Positions 47,720 to 59,944 of a stretch of DNA of 64,000 nucleotides are shown here, one piece after another. The stretch is from Anniella stebbinsi. Taxonomy: Eukaryota > Chordata > Lepidosauria > Squamata > Anniellidae. The stretch is taken from contig JARDYH010000002.1 in assembly GCA_029215795.1 (NCBI GenBank), forward strand, positions 109,118,501-109,182,500. The letters are read 5' to 3'. Position 1 is the stretch's first letter. The number at the start of each line of letters is the position of its first letter. Below the pieces are notes generated by a model. That model did not search any database. It worked only from the letters and a program-made list of their open reading frames with translations, and was not told the DNA's origin. The position numbers and the translations under genes were made by a program.

Positions 47720-50700
47720 GTGGACCATGCCTTTCCTTGAACTATTTGAGAAATATAGCTGAGCATGAAAGAGTATCCAAATACACATGCTCTTTGGTTG
47801 TGCAAAATAGCCCTCTCTACGTCTGGCACTTGCTAATAGACAACAGAGCCCATACTAATGGACTTTATTCCAGCCCACTTTATTTATGTTCATACCCACC
47901 TTCTGAGTTGGGGCTGAAATGAATAGTTCTTGCTGTCTTGAATTTGGCTGTGATGTAGAAATCCCAGTTTTGAGTTTGGAAAGGATTAGAAAAGGTTTCT
48001 ATGGGTTTTCTGGCTAACAGAAGGAGCTCCTAGGAAACGCGGACAGGGCTGAAGCTTTGAATTAATAGTGTATGTGTGTGTGCAAGTTTACTTGCCGTCT
48101 CCTCAACTTGTATATTTGAAAATAATTTATAACAACAGTTACCGTAGTCTCTATTACTCTTTCCCTCCAAAAAAAAAATTGGCCTCATAAAACTTATGCT
48201 TTCTATAGCTCCAAGAAGTGGGAAGATGGCTTAATTTCTTGTGTGACAAAATGACAGAAGTTTTCCCAGTTGGAACATTTAATTTTTAATAGAAGAAACG
48301 AAGTGACTGCTTTTATAAATAATTTATTTCTTAATATGTTAGCCAATACAGAGCATAGTTTACAGGAAAAGATATCAGTTACAACATATTTGTTCATAGC
48401 TATTCAGAGGGGAATCACAAAACATAAAAAAGTGCTGACAAAATAAATCTTTGGTAGATAAGTCTAGTTAAAAATGCAAGTTGTACATTAATAGTAGATA
48501 GATGCTATTTTCCCCCTTTTCTATAAAATTAGGCAGGACGTTTTAGAAAAATTACCACATGAAGTATAATTGTCACCACCCTAACGTTAAATACCTGCCT
48601 TTTTCTTTTGCATTAGAACAATGTTCTATTCAACGAATGAATAAATCATTTGTTTGGTGTATTTGGAATAGCTTTTAACCATTAAGAATAAATGATACAA
48701 AGGAGAGTCCCAGCACAAACAAGGATGATTTGTTTGGTGTCTAATTAAAATTATTTTAACCAGTGAAGGTACACAAAGGATAGGTCTATCAGGAGGCAGC
48801 ATCAGCACCTAGAACTAATTCATCAGTTCTTTACATTTTAAGTAGTTTTTTTCATTGAAAATATTAGAATCTCACATATCGTTGTATTTTTACATGCATA
48901 AAATACCTAAAGTCTTGAAACTGTGACCACAGTGTATTTAGACAACACTTTTCTACCATAATACACGGACTTTGCAATCATTGCCCAGTTTGGTCCCCAA
49001 TGATTGCAGCCTTAATTCCTAAGCACAAAGATTTGGGTCTGTGTCCCCCTGAATTCAGCAGTACTTTCTTCCAAGTAGACCTGTGTATGGTAGTGCTGCA
49101 TTTTATGTAAAAGCAGAAAAGGATAAATGGATTCTCAAGCAAGTTATATGTTACAACTTGTCTAAGGTCAGTAAGAATGGAGTTTTTGAAGGCCTCTTCT
49201 GATGACCTAGCTCTACTGGGGTTCTGTTGTGTGGCCACTATACAACAGAGGAAAAAGTAGTTGTCCAGATGACTAGGAGCCGCATAAAAATCCAGTGATT
49301 GCTATTGTTGTTTTTTAATTTAACTCGAATAATTTTTGTTCCCTCTAGGAATAATTTTAAAACATTTGAAGTTTAAAAAAAGCTCACACATAAAGGACTT
49401 CAATATAATTACTATAGCATTTTTATTTAATCTAATCTCACCACAGCCCTGTGATATAGTTTAGAGTTAGAAAAATAATTTGCTCAAGTCCAAATTTGAT
49501 TTAATAGCTACTGAGCTGAAGTTTGAAATTGGGCCTTTGCTTTGTCCCAAGGTCAGCAATTTCACCGCTGTACAAATGCCTCAAAGCATTTATTGGTCTA
49601 TTTCCTTGGAGCCCCCTTACAGAATAGAATTTCAGCCAAGAGGCTTCACTTTAACAGGAGCAAGTGGAAAGCTGATTGATTCAATGGAACTGCTACTGAT
49701 GTCAGAATAGCTATAGCCAAAAGTGGAGCAAGGGATTTCTCCTATTCTTCCTCAAAGCTCATGCTATATAGTCAGTAGTGACAGGCATTTTTAAAGTGTT
49801 TTGGATATCAATATTGAGAATATATGCAGCCTATATATTTGATGTAGCGTTGGGTATTTGTGACTGCTGGTTTATTGTTTTTAATTTCAGTGAGATATTA
49901 CTGGTATTCATATTAATACCTTGTTATATTTTAAACTATTTGCTAGTATTTTGCCAATTAAGAATTTAACGCTGCATGCCTGATTGAGCTACACCAAACT
50001 CAAAATGGTCATCTCAAGGTATATCTGAATTTTAAGAAACAGAGCTGAATACAATGGCCCAGTACAGACATAATCCTGCTGATCTCTTAATCATGATTAA
50101 GAAATTGGGAACAGACTGTAACACTCACACACTCACCCTTCTGTACAGTATGAATACCTGTCCTTGGTTTCGCATTACAGTTATACTAACCAGGGTTTGA
50201 AGATGGATGGTAAACCTGGGTTAAAAGGGAACCTGGTTAGTGATAGTGTAGCTACGCTGCTGAATTACGGTTAAAGCTGACAAGACAGCAGAAATTGCAT
50301 GAGAAGGAAGGAATGAGGGGAACTGCACATGAGCCCGTAACGTACTCCCCATATTTAAGAGCGGCAGCATTATGTCTGCACCAGGCCAGTATGCCTCTTA
50401 TACCAGTACCAGATGTACTACTGCAAACGTGTTCAACAGAAACCACAACTCCATTTTTATTTCTCTGCAGCATAGCCTTTAATAAAATCAGGGGGGTTTA
50501 ACAAGGATATAGTCAAGACTGTATTACTTTGTTGAAAAATTATTAGGACTAGATTTTAAATATATATACACATATATTTGGCTGAAATTTGAATGCTTTG
50601 CATTATAATGTACTGATTTGCCTCCCAATAAGTCTTTAATCTTTACGAACCTCCAATAAGTCTTTAATCTTTACAAAACTTTATAAATTAATAAATTAAA

Positions 50701-51864
50701 CATAGAAAGATTAATAAAAAATGTCTGACTGCAGTCACACTTTGCAGTGTGCAAAGTATATTACACTGATGTATACACAGAGTGCAGGTCAACTTAGGGA
50801 TTGCAAGAGCCAAAGAAAGCAGTTTAGCATCTTAGAATATCAATAATTCTGAAACTGTGTATTGGGGTACACATGTGTGCCATGAGAAATAAAGTGATTA
50901 CATTCTTAAATGTTTGTGAGCCCAAAGTGCCCATCTATAGATGAGGTTGTTTGTTGTCTTTCTGTATGATTCTCTGCTTCAGTCTTACCTGCTTCCAAAC
51001 AGCTTCCTCCTCTAGGAGCAGGTCATTCTGTTGTGTCCATACTATAGCGGTGATTGACTAATTCAGTCATTCCTTCTCAAAGCAAGCACAGAGCAAAACT
51101 GCCCATCACATCTCTACATGACCACATTTTAACTGAAAGCCAATGAGAGCAAAGTCACATGGGGTAGGATCCTCCATAAACCAGTAATCCTAATGCTTAT
51201 TGTGAGACGTGGATCTTTTTGGAGAATAAACGAAAAGTCATGTTAATGACATGATTAATGCATACTCTTTTTTCCCCGTTTATTAAATAGCAGCCACAGG
51301 GGCCTGCAGCATGAGGAAAGGGGCTTTAATTCATTGGCCCTGCTGTAGTCTCAGTCCAAATTGGAGATACCATTGCAATTATTTGCCCTGGGAGTAAATT
51401 TACCTTTGGTGAAAATGAGAGCCTCCCTCCCAATGGATGCCCCATCTCCCCCACACCACAGTTCCAGTCAAGTCAGGGCCCCCAGTGCTGCTATTTAAGA
51501 AATAAAACATAAGCAGTCACACATGTAGTTTGGCCCTGAATTGTATGTCCAACTATAATCTGTAAAAAAAAAAAAAATTAAAAAAAAGTTTGCTAAGCTA
51601 ACATAAGTTTGGGAAACACTGCCTTCAATGAATATTGATACTGAAAAGTAGGTGGTATGTGTATGCTGTTTTCATTTCATTGTAGATACATCCAAATAGA
51701 AGCTTACTGGTTTATAAAATGTCAAAAACAATGGAACAGTTTTCTTTCAATGAAACTCTGCCTTGTATAGGAAACACTTCACTGGTAACTTGTTTAGTTC
51801 CTCCTTGTTATATTTAGATGGTGTAGACTTTTTGTTTTTAGTTGTGATTTAATTTTGGTTTGTT
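47720..51864. other. Intergenic, mostly unannotated sequence
   Basis: AT-rich sequence between the L1 and the next TIR element. Apart from the 27-bp tandem duplication and a decayed repeat-like stretch at 50050-50240 I see nothing to annotate. The scattered open frames are short and lack family signatures. Confidence 0.5.
50621..50676. repeat. Tandem duplication of a 27-bp segment
   Basis: CTCCCAATAAGTCTTTAATC, then TTTACGAAC, is repeated almost exactly as CTCCAATAAGTCTTTAATCT, then TTACAAAAC. Confidence 0.75.
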
Positions 51865-51866
51865 TA

Positions 51867-52273
51867 GGGTGACCAACTGTCAGGATTTCCCCGGATTTGT
51901 CCTGTTTTTTGTTCTATCCTGGGTGTCCGGGGGGATTTTCTGTAATTTTCTATAATGTCCTGGAATGACACGCTTTCCCTTTTAAGGCCACCATTAGCAT
52001 GGCAGGGGGAATGATGCGCTTTCTGGAGGTGCATCATTCCCCCCCCCCACTGCTCCAATCGGGGCCTTAAAGGGGAAAGCATGTAATTCCCAGACTTTAT
52101 AGAAAATGCCCTGAATGGAGCAGTGGCGTGGGGTGGGAATGACACACTTTCCCCTCCTCCGCTCCAGTCAGGGCTTTTATGGTGGCAGGGAGAATGACGC
52201 ACTTTCTGGGGACCCCAGAAAGCCACCCCCCCATTAGGTGTCCTCTGTTTTAATTTCCCAAATATGGTCACCC
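51867..52273. mobile_element. TIR element flanked by TA (GGGTGACC family), 407 bp
   Basis: It begins GGGTGACCAACTGTCAGGA and ends AATATGGTCACCC, with TA on both sides (51865-51866 and 52274-52275). A TA target fits Tc1/mariner-type insertion. The interior has repeated blocks around AATGACGCACTTTC/GGGGAAAGC and no reading frame of note. Confidence 0.65.
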
Positions 52274-53426
52274 TAGTTTACAGCAAAATTTGAGAATATT
52301 ATTCCAAGTGTACAATCCAATTTAAACATTTGCTTCTGAAAAATAATCAAATTTGAATTCACACCTTTTAAAGATGCACATGTTTAATGAAAAAAACCAA
52401 CCCCAATTCAATTTACTTCTTTAGCAATTTTGATTAAAATTGAAGCAGGTATAACTACCTAATCACATATTTTTTACTGTGCAAATGTATGAAACATTTC
52501 TCAGTTGGATTTTATCTAGTTTTACTTTGACATAGTCTGCAATCAGAAAAAAACCCAGAATAAAATGTTGGCATCCTAGCAATGTATAACTGACATGGCT
52601 GGTGTTGGCAGTGCCAACCTTAGATATTTTTGCACCTGAAGCAAAAAGTTTAAGAAAAATGATAACCTCTGCTCCAGAGCTCATTTTTTTCAAAAGCTGT
52701 AGGCAGATGAAAATTGAAAACAACAAAATGGTCCCCTCTCTGGAAACTACTGGTAGAAACAATAAGTTGCTCTAGGATATTGCTTTTTAAACAATTTAAA
52801 TTGAAGATGAGTTGGGTTTCCCCCCCACTAGGGCCCAGTTTATAAATTACTGAGTAGTGGAAGAGTGGGCACATATAGCCCTTCCTTCCACCACACGCCT
52901 CCTAAAATGTGTGACGTAACATCTTCATTCAAAGAGCTGTATGTGCGCAAGCCCAATTCATGTGTTTCTTCCTCCTAAGAAAGCAGGGAAGACATCTTAC
53001 ACCATAATTACAGGAGGTGGGGAAGGGTCAAGCACCCACTGCACCACAGGAAGAGGACTCACCAGCACAATAATTGTATGAATTGGGTGTAAAAGTTATA
53101 TTGTTGTTCAACCCAATATAGCTTTCACTTGTGTGGCAATGACACATTGCCGTGCCAGAGATCCTTGGCCTTGAATCAAAGCGCTTTGTGGCAAGTTAAA
53201 TTGTTGGTATCCTGATTAATTTCCAGAGATTAAATATTCCTGTTTTAATTACTGGAATTTACCATCTTCAAAGAAATATTTTACACAAAATACACTTAAA
53301 AGAGCAGATAAATAAATAAATGAATGAATAAATAAATAAATACTATACATAGGCAAACAACCCACAACTTTTATAAAGGGGAACTATCAAATTACTACCA
53401 GGACTACAGCCCGGACTGATGGCTTG

Positions 53427-53780
53427 TCATGGAGAGGATGTCTCTGACCAGCACTCTGGGACATTGCTGCTTGTGTTGGGAGAAGGGACCTCAGAGTCTT
53501 CAATGAGAGTTAATTCTTCCATGCTTTCCAAACTTGGACTCTGCTGGAACAGCCCTAGTATTCTTCCCCGCGGAGTCACCCCTGTCTGCTGCAGGCCTTG
53601 CTCCCCAAGCACTTTGACAAGGAAGTTGATGTACCTCATGGCTAAGCGAAGGGTCTCATTCTTGCTGAGCTTTTTGTCCGGAGGATGAGTGGGTATAAGC
53701 TTTCTCAGCTTGGCGAATGCGCTGTTGACATTCTGTTGTCTCCACCTCTCCCTGCTGTTGGTGAAGATCTTTCTGGTCAT
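53427..53780 (-). CDS. TAL2: TAL2, basic helix-loop-helix transcription factor
   Basis: A single uninterrupted 117-residue frame starts [20 protein letters not shown] and is essentially identical to the N-terminal bHLH of vertebrate TAL2; I recall the human protein as 108 residues. The basic region is about residues 3-17 with the E-box contact motif N-x-R-E-R-W-R. Helix 1, loop and helix 2 run to about residue 57 ([20 protein letters not shown], then [13 protein letters not shown]). The C-terminal tail (60-117) is acidic, Ser/Pro-rich and divergent. TAL2 pairs with E-proteins to bind CANNTG and is known for roles in midbrain GABAergic neuron development and, when misexpressed, T-cell leukaemia. 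The whole coding sequence is in one exon. It points away from the window end and toward TMEM38B. LYL1 and TAL1 are the alternatives, but the MTRKIF start at the bHLH boundary is specific to TAL2. Confidence 0.97.
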   Translation of the reverse strand: MTRKIFTNSRERWRQQNVNSAFAKLRKLIPTHPPDKKLSKNETLRLAMRYINFLVKVLGEQGLQQTGVTPRGRILGLFQQSPSLESMEELTLIEDSEVPSPNTSSNVPECWSETSSP

Positions 53781-53787
53781 ACTTAAG

Positions 53788-53835
53788 ACTGGCAGAGCTA
53801 GAGGAGGAGGACAGGAGGGGGAAAATTATGAAGCA
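53788..53835 (-). promoter_or_regulatory. TAL2: Predicted 3' splice site just upstream of the TAL2 start codon
   Basis: On the minus strand a long pyrimidine tract (about 53830-53800) ends in CTCTAG at 53798-53799, with a second AG at 53789-53790, 8-17 nt before the ATG. This suggests the coding exon is preceded by an intron and a non-coding 5' exon. I could not identify the upstream exon. Confidence 0.55.
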
Positions 53836-53904
53836 CATAATGAAAGGGCCAACTGAACGGGAGCTATGGAACAGAAACATTCAGCTCCTGGTATTTGCGT
53901 TTTC

Positions 53905-54021
53905 TGAGCCTATCTACACTACTGCTTTAAAACAGTTTGTAACCGTTTTAAACCGGTTAATAACCATATAACGGGTTTAAAACTGTTATAAACCGTTTTA
54001 AAGCAGTAGTGTAGATCTCTC
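53905..54021. mobile_element. Palindromic MITE immediately upstream of TAL2
   Basis: The left arm (ATCTACACTACTGCTTTAAA from 53912) and the right arm ending at 54016 are near-perfect reverse complements. The middle (GTTTGTAACCG, GGTTTAAAACTG and similar) is also self-complementary, so about 105 bp can fold into one hairpin. Related but more diverged copies lie at 18238-18354, 27094-27226 and 31501-31632. It has no coding capacity, so it is a non-autonomous element. Confidence 0.75.
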
Positions 54022-55489
54022 CACAGTCTCCAACACTGAAACTTTTGAGAAAAGATTCTTACACCAGCAAGGAGATTCTAGGCCTGATACAAAATTTTGA
54101 GCCAGCACATACCTCAAGCATGCATACAAAGCACTCAGAACCTAAGCAAATGGTGCCATTAAATCACCCCACATTTTTTAAACAACTGACCCAGAGACAA
54201 AGGTATTATCAAGTGGGTCCACTAAGTTTTCCTATGTATCCCCCGAACACATATGCAGTCCTGGCCAGTAGCGATTACATTTGCCTAAGGGTCATCATCT
54301 TTGAAAAAATGAGAAATGGCTAGTTCATCCGTTCATGTACACCACTTGATTTTTCCTCACTGGACTAGTTGCTGCCTAGCAGCTGAATAAATGAACAGTC
54401 ACTGAAAAGCTTTGCATCTGTGATGCTGTGAAAAATAAGAGGTAACCCAGAAGCATTTGGGAAGCAGTAAATCACTGAACATAGCCCAGGTTGTGAGGAA
54501 CATGTCCTGCAGTAACAAGCTCCATGGCTGAGAAATCAAAAGGCCTATGAAACTAGCATACACATATCCATTTTGCTTACTCCTGAAACCAAAAATTTTA
54601 TAAAAAGGAAAACAGACAAGTAAAGTAGCTTAAATCTAAAGTGCAAATACAGAAGCCCCTCCCTGCCTCTCTGTTTTGCTTATGCTTCATTATATGCTCC
54701 TGAAATGCTCCGGAAGACAAAAGGTCACTGGCTGCCCATTAACAGATCACTCCAGTATGAGCAGCATTATTTGTGGAAGGACAGCCAGAGCTGTCCCTCT
54801 TCCTTTCTTTTGCTTTCCTCTTTTGTCAACACAAGCCCTGTGAGCAAATAGTGGGCTTTGTGAGCTCCTCTATTAGATGGCATGTTAAAAAAATGTATCC
54901 TTGTACCTCTGACATTTGTACAAGATCAGCAAACAGTAGAGCCCTCTCCAACTTGGGAATCCCTTTTAAAGAGCTGGTATCTCCTATTTCACAGGGTGGG
55001 GGAACATTTATGGTAACCCCTCATGCAGTCCACTCCTATGTGTGTTTATTCACAAGTCAGACCATGTTCAATTGGGTTTATCCACAAATAAGTCTCATAG
55101 GATTGCAGCTTTATCTATTTGCTTCAGCCTAAAATGTCTTTCTCTTAGTTTAGCCTTCCAAACAAAAATCTCTAAATATTCCAGAATAATGCAATAAATC
55201 TTGAGTCACATTTAAGATCCAAAGAGACCCAGTTCTGACTGCTTGCTTTGCATCTTGTCTGAAGATGCCTTCACAGCTCTGTCACATACCAGCACTTTAC
55301 TCTTTGGGGCAGGGTGGATTTGATTTAAATCAATTTGAGTTCAATCATGATTTCAATCACTATTTAAATCACTTTGGGGTTTGCACAGCAATAGCTGTCT
55401 GGGTTAAAATGCATGGATGATCTATTCAAAGAAAATGCTTTTGCGTTTCAGAACTGAATTGCTCCAGGAGACTTAGACTGATTTGTATG

Positions 55490-55860
55490 TAACAATGGCA
55501 AATCATGGGTTAATTAATTAACCCACGGTTTGCCATGGCAAGTGCTGCGGGTGAGCCACTTCCAACTTAAATATGCCACTTCTTATTGGCCTGATAGTAC
55601 GTTGCTCTGTGATGTGCAAACCCAGACATGTTGAGTTGTTTGTAGGTTAAGCAATCCAAAATTAAGAACTAATCATAGGTTAAATTTGGGTTGTTTAACC
55701 CGCAATCAACCCAAAGTGCCTGGGTTCACACATCATGAAGCAAGCTACGATCAGGTTAATCGGAGATTGCATATTAAAATCAGAAGCAGCTCACACATGC
55801 CATGGCTAATTGTGGGTTAACCCATGATTTGCTGCCATTATATGTGAACATGCCCTTTGC
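55490..55860. mobile_element. Foldback element upstream of TAL2
   Basis: The ends GGCAAATCATGGGTTAA and TTAACCCATGATTTGCTGCC are inverted repeats, and a further inner palindrome (GGGTTAATTAATTAACCC) lies at the left. The interior has AACCCAGACATGTTGAG against CTGGGTTCACACATCATG. It is about 370 bp and non-coding. Confidence 0.55.
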
Positions 55861-56044
55861 ATGAATCTAAACTTATGTCATGAAATGGACCCAAGAGTAA
55901 TGTGCAGAGATAGAATCTTAGATGTTTGCTGAAATAGTCTGACCATAAATAATGTATTCTCAGCCAGTAGGGCTTCTAGAAGTACTACAGAGGAGCTAAC
56001 ATCCAGAGATAGTTCCTCCACACACATACACCACGGAATGCTGA

Positions 56045-56370
56045 TAGTAGTTTGCACGTAATTTTAATCCATGGTTTATTGCCCTACCCAGGGTTTGTCT
56101 GGCAGATGATCGAACAAACCATGGTTTGTATTCTCAATCCTTGGGCTGTTTCTTTACCTCTTCCTTCACCCTCTCCCTCTCTGTATCACAAATGCCTTTC
56201 AACAACTCACAGTTCTGAGTTGACACATAATGACAATCCATGGTTTAAACAACCCCAAGTTCATAACCCAACAACAAACCATGGCTTCTCTTTTTGGGTT
56301 GTTCGTAGTTAACAAACCATGATTTGTCAGCATGACCAGGTTCACACATCACAACAACCCAGAATTCGGA
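56045..56370 (-). mobile_element. Foldback repeat, inverted copy of the one at 22.0-22.5 kb
   Basis: It is rich in AACCATGGTTTGT-type palindromes. Read on the minus strand it follows 22019-22200 closely (CTGGGTTGTTGTGATGTGTG, then CAAATCATGGTTTGTTAACT, then GGTTTGTTGTTGGGTTATGA). The two copies are about 34 kb apart in opposite orientation. Confidence 0.55.
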
Positions 56371-56419
56371 AACCCATGCATCATTTGTTATCTTTAGTGC
56401 ATACACTCATAACACTATT

Positions 56420-56795
56420 GTGTGTGGTCATACATGTTTTGTAAGCTTGTATAGACTGAGTTTTCATGATCACTGCAGTCCATCATAGCTTATTTAAGCC
56501 ACAGTGGGTTGTGGCATGTGCCAGTGGACTTTTGAATATTCAAGCCACAATCACAGCTTGTTGTGTCATCTCAACCAGGGGAAGGTGGATTGTTGGTGTG
56601 GTTAATAAACCACCTGGAAACCATGGGCTGTTTTAGAGTTGTGGGTGATTTGTTAATTATGCCTACAACTCACCCACCCACAAGAAGCTGCAGTTGTAGC
56701 TTAATATTCAAAATGGCCACCTGAACATATTGCAGCCCACCGTGGCTTAAATAAACCACGGTGGGCTACTCAATTGTGTGAACTGGCCCATAGTG
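56420..56795. repeat. Foldback repeat (GTGGCTTAAATAAACC family)
   Basis: CCATCATAGCTTATTTAAGC near 56492 is matched by GCTTAAATAAACCACGGTGG near 56743. The stretch is palindromic overall, with GTGTGAACTGGCCC at the right end. It has no coding capacity. Confidence 0.4.
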
Positions 56796-57902
56796 TTTCA
56801 AAAAACTGGAAACCCTGTTGACTAAAGGAAAAAGTGGAACAAAGAAATTCACATTAGTTAATCACCTTCAACTCTTATAACTTAACAGCCAAACAAATTA
56901 TAGTACCTCAAAAGCCTCAGCGTCTCCCACTCAAAAAAATAAAATAAAATGCCGAAAGGAACATAATTGATATAGATCCTCCAAAGCCTGTTATACAAAA
57001 GATTAAGCAGTGGATGGGGAACTGATGAAGTTCTCTTTTTCAATATGTGAAAATCTATTCAGGCTGTTTAAGGAGTACTAACTGTAACAGTTTGTCACAC
57101 AAAGCCACATTTCTACCAGGCCTGCCATATTAAATGGCCATTCAAGCAGTAGCAATAGTCATAGCTAACAAGGAACTTCTGTATAGTGTGGTGGGGGGAC
57201 AATTTATTCATATCTATAAATAGCTCAATAACTCAAATGTCCTGCTCAACATTTTATGACTGCATCTAATGACACACATGAATAAATGAGCCATCGTGGA
57301 TCAAATACCAGAAACAGAACTTCTACCCCCCCCCAAAGACACACACACTATTTTTTAATGGAATCGGTTGAGCCATTTAGCTGCAGTTATTGAGTGTATA
57401 CTAACCAAATGCAAACAATTCAAGGTATGTACATATGCATATGTGAACTTGCTTTTACTGTTCTCAGTGTTAAGCTTCAATAAGTTTTAAGCACCAGATC
57501 CAGTTTTATAGTTATGCACAAAAACAGTGTTGCATGTGACTAGCAGCTAAAGAAATGGACATTCCCAAAAGCGAGTTCCGCTGGATAACAAAGATGGTGC
57601 AAAATTCTTTATAGCCAAAGAATATGATGAACAGAGTACATACAACCATTTAACACCGAGATAAATTATTCTATATTTTAAGAGTGAACTCATTTTCCAA
57701 GTGCTGATCCTTATGTAGCCTAAACAGCACCATCTACACACAAGAGGAAGGTATCAGCAAGCATAGAGGAACTCCTAAGTTTAGAGAAGTTTTAAAAAGG
57801 CATTCAGGAAAATGGGGGGGGGGGGAGATATGAGGACAAAGAACCTAGTGAGGATTGAGCATGCTCAGTAGTCTGCTACAAAGCACTAAGTGTTGTTGGG
57901 TG

Positions 57903-58777
57903 GGGTGACCATATTTTGGAAATCAAAAAGGAGGGCAACATGGCCAGCCTCCAAAGGGGTGTCCCCACCAACATGGCCGCCCCCAGGGGGCATGTCCAGC
58001 ACCAAGGGAGTGTGCCCACCTGAACATAGCCTTGGTCACACGCCTGATTTTACAGCACACAATTAAGACAAATCTGTTCTACAGAATATCTTAATGTTAA
58101 AATCACTGAAATAACAAGTGAGACATCAAATGTTTCTGAAATTAACTTCACTCCTACTTTTGTAGCTTTTGCTGTACTTTGTTGCTATACTCTGTGTGAT
58201 ACATTCTCCCCTTCCCTCAAATATATTTTCTGATTATATCCTCACTCCGCTGCAAGCTGCTGCTTAACAGGGTTTGCTGCTGGCCAGCTGGCTGGCTGGC
58301 TTTTTTATTTTATTTATTTTTAAAGTTCAATTTTGTTTTGAAACTTGCTAAAAATCAACAGATGTATAGATCTGTTTCAAACTTGACCTGGCTAAAGCCC
58401 TACTTAAGAGCTATCAAAGTGCCAAGTTTCATCTCTTTGTCTTCAAAAATGATGGTATAAAAAAATATTTTTTAAAACCTCAAACTTAAAAAAATCCTAA
58501 AACTCAACAGATGAATGGAACTGCTTCGAATTTGGCATCGCTAAAGCCCTACCTAAGGGCTATCATGTTGCCAAGTTTCATCTCTTTATCTTTAAAAACG
58601 ACAGAGCTGAAAGCATTTTTGTTAATTCCCATTGACTATAAAGTAGAGCTGCCCTTTAGATGGGTGGAGGATGGGAAAAATCTGGATTTTTCTTCAAATT
58701 ACATAATTTCTCCCCCTTCCCAGATTTGTTACCAAAAATCCTGACATGTCCTGGTTTTTCCTGACATATGGTCACCC
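57903..58777. mobile_element. TIR element of the GGGTGACC family, 875 bp, with internal duplication
   Basis: The termini are GGGTGACCATATTTTGGA and CATATGGTCACCC; TA follows on the right, TG precedes on the left. Inside, the segment with CAACAGATG, GCTAAAGCCCTACTTAAG and GCCAAGTTTCATCTCTTTG at about 58355-58440 recurs at about 58504-58590, a direct duplication offset by roughly 148 bp. It is non-coding. Confidence 0.65.
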
Positions 58778-59944
58778 TACGGCGCCGCCCACCTTGGGGA
58801 TGGAAAGCAGGCGGAACATAACGTTGGTTAGCTGAAACTGAACAGAAACACTCCATACTGCCTTTTTGTTGAGGGTCCCACTTGCTCCTTATATTAATAA
58901 AGTAGGTGTCCACATGTGACTTAGGAGGCTTTCCAATATTAATAAATAACTCATTATACCCAGGGACTGCTCAGGTAGTATCACCGTCACCACTCCCTGT
59001 TTGCCATATTCCCCTAAATCTAGACACAGTAACCAGGACTGAAGATAAGACACTGTAAGGGAGAAATTTCTAAAACCACACTCACTGAATATTTAAAATG
59101 GGGCTTATTTATTAATGGGCAAAAAGGTGGGGCTTACAGATGGAAAACATATGGAACACATACTCAAAAGAAACAAACTGGCTGCAATCCCTAGCTACAC
59201 TAGCCCAGAATTCATTTACTTTATGTAGGTGTGTGACACTGACAGGCTTAGACCGACAAATTCAAATTGCCAGTCAGGTTGTGCTCCTCCTCCTCCCCGC
59301 CCTGATTCTGTCAAGGAGGAGGAGCCGCCCACTTAACAGACAGCTCTCCTTAGGCCCAACTACCAAACCTGGCCAAACATTTTGTGACAGGGGCAGATCA
59401 GGGTAGAAGTGGTTCTTAAATATAGAGCCCCCTACCCTTGCAAAAATACAGCCAGGATTAGAATGACCGCCTCCACCTCTTATCCAACCCTCAAATCATA
59501 TCTAGCAGGGGACGAAGGTTGCATGTCCATGCTACCCGCTAGGGTGACAATGTATCCCCTTTCACAGAGGACCATTTGAAGGTCTCTCCAGTTCAATTCC
59601 AGTTTAAAGATAAAGGGCCATAAGAACTGTTGACCTTCAACATCTGGACAGCACACTGCACAGGCAGGCACATAGATGTGCGCTGTGCTGAGATGCAATG
59701 TAGTTCCAATGAAATTATAATTATTCCTAAATTGGCATCTACACATATAAATCAGCATATATACATTTGATGCAAATTTGTGTCCTCCTTTGTCTGCTTC
59801 TTTGATGATGCATTTCCAGCCTATGGCCAAGGAAGCCTAAGAGCAGAAAGGAGTACATAGGCATGGACATTAGGACAGGTAGAAGAGAAGCAATGACACC
59901 CAAATATATTTCTCTGTGCCTTCGACAACATCGTAGGCTAAGGA

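Noticed and set aside
55318..55376. AT-rich TTTAAATCA palindromes that might be an origin or regulatory site
   Set aside because: This pattern (GATTTAAATCAATTTGA and similar) is a common amniote dispersed repeat, not a specific site.
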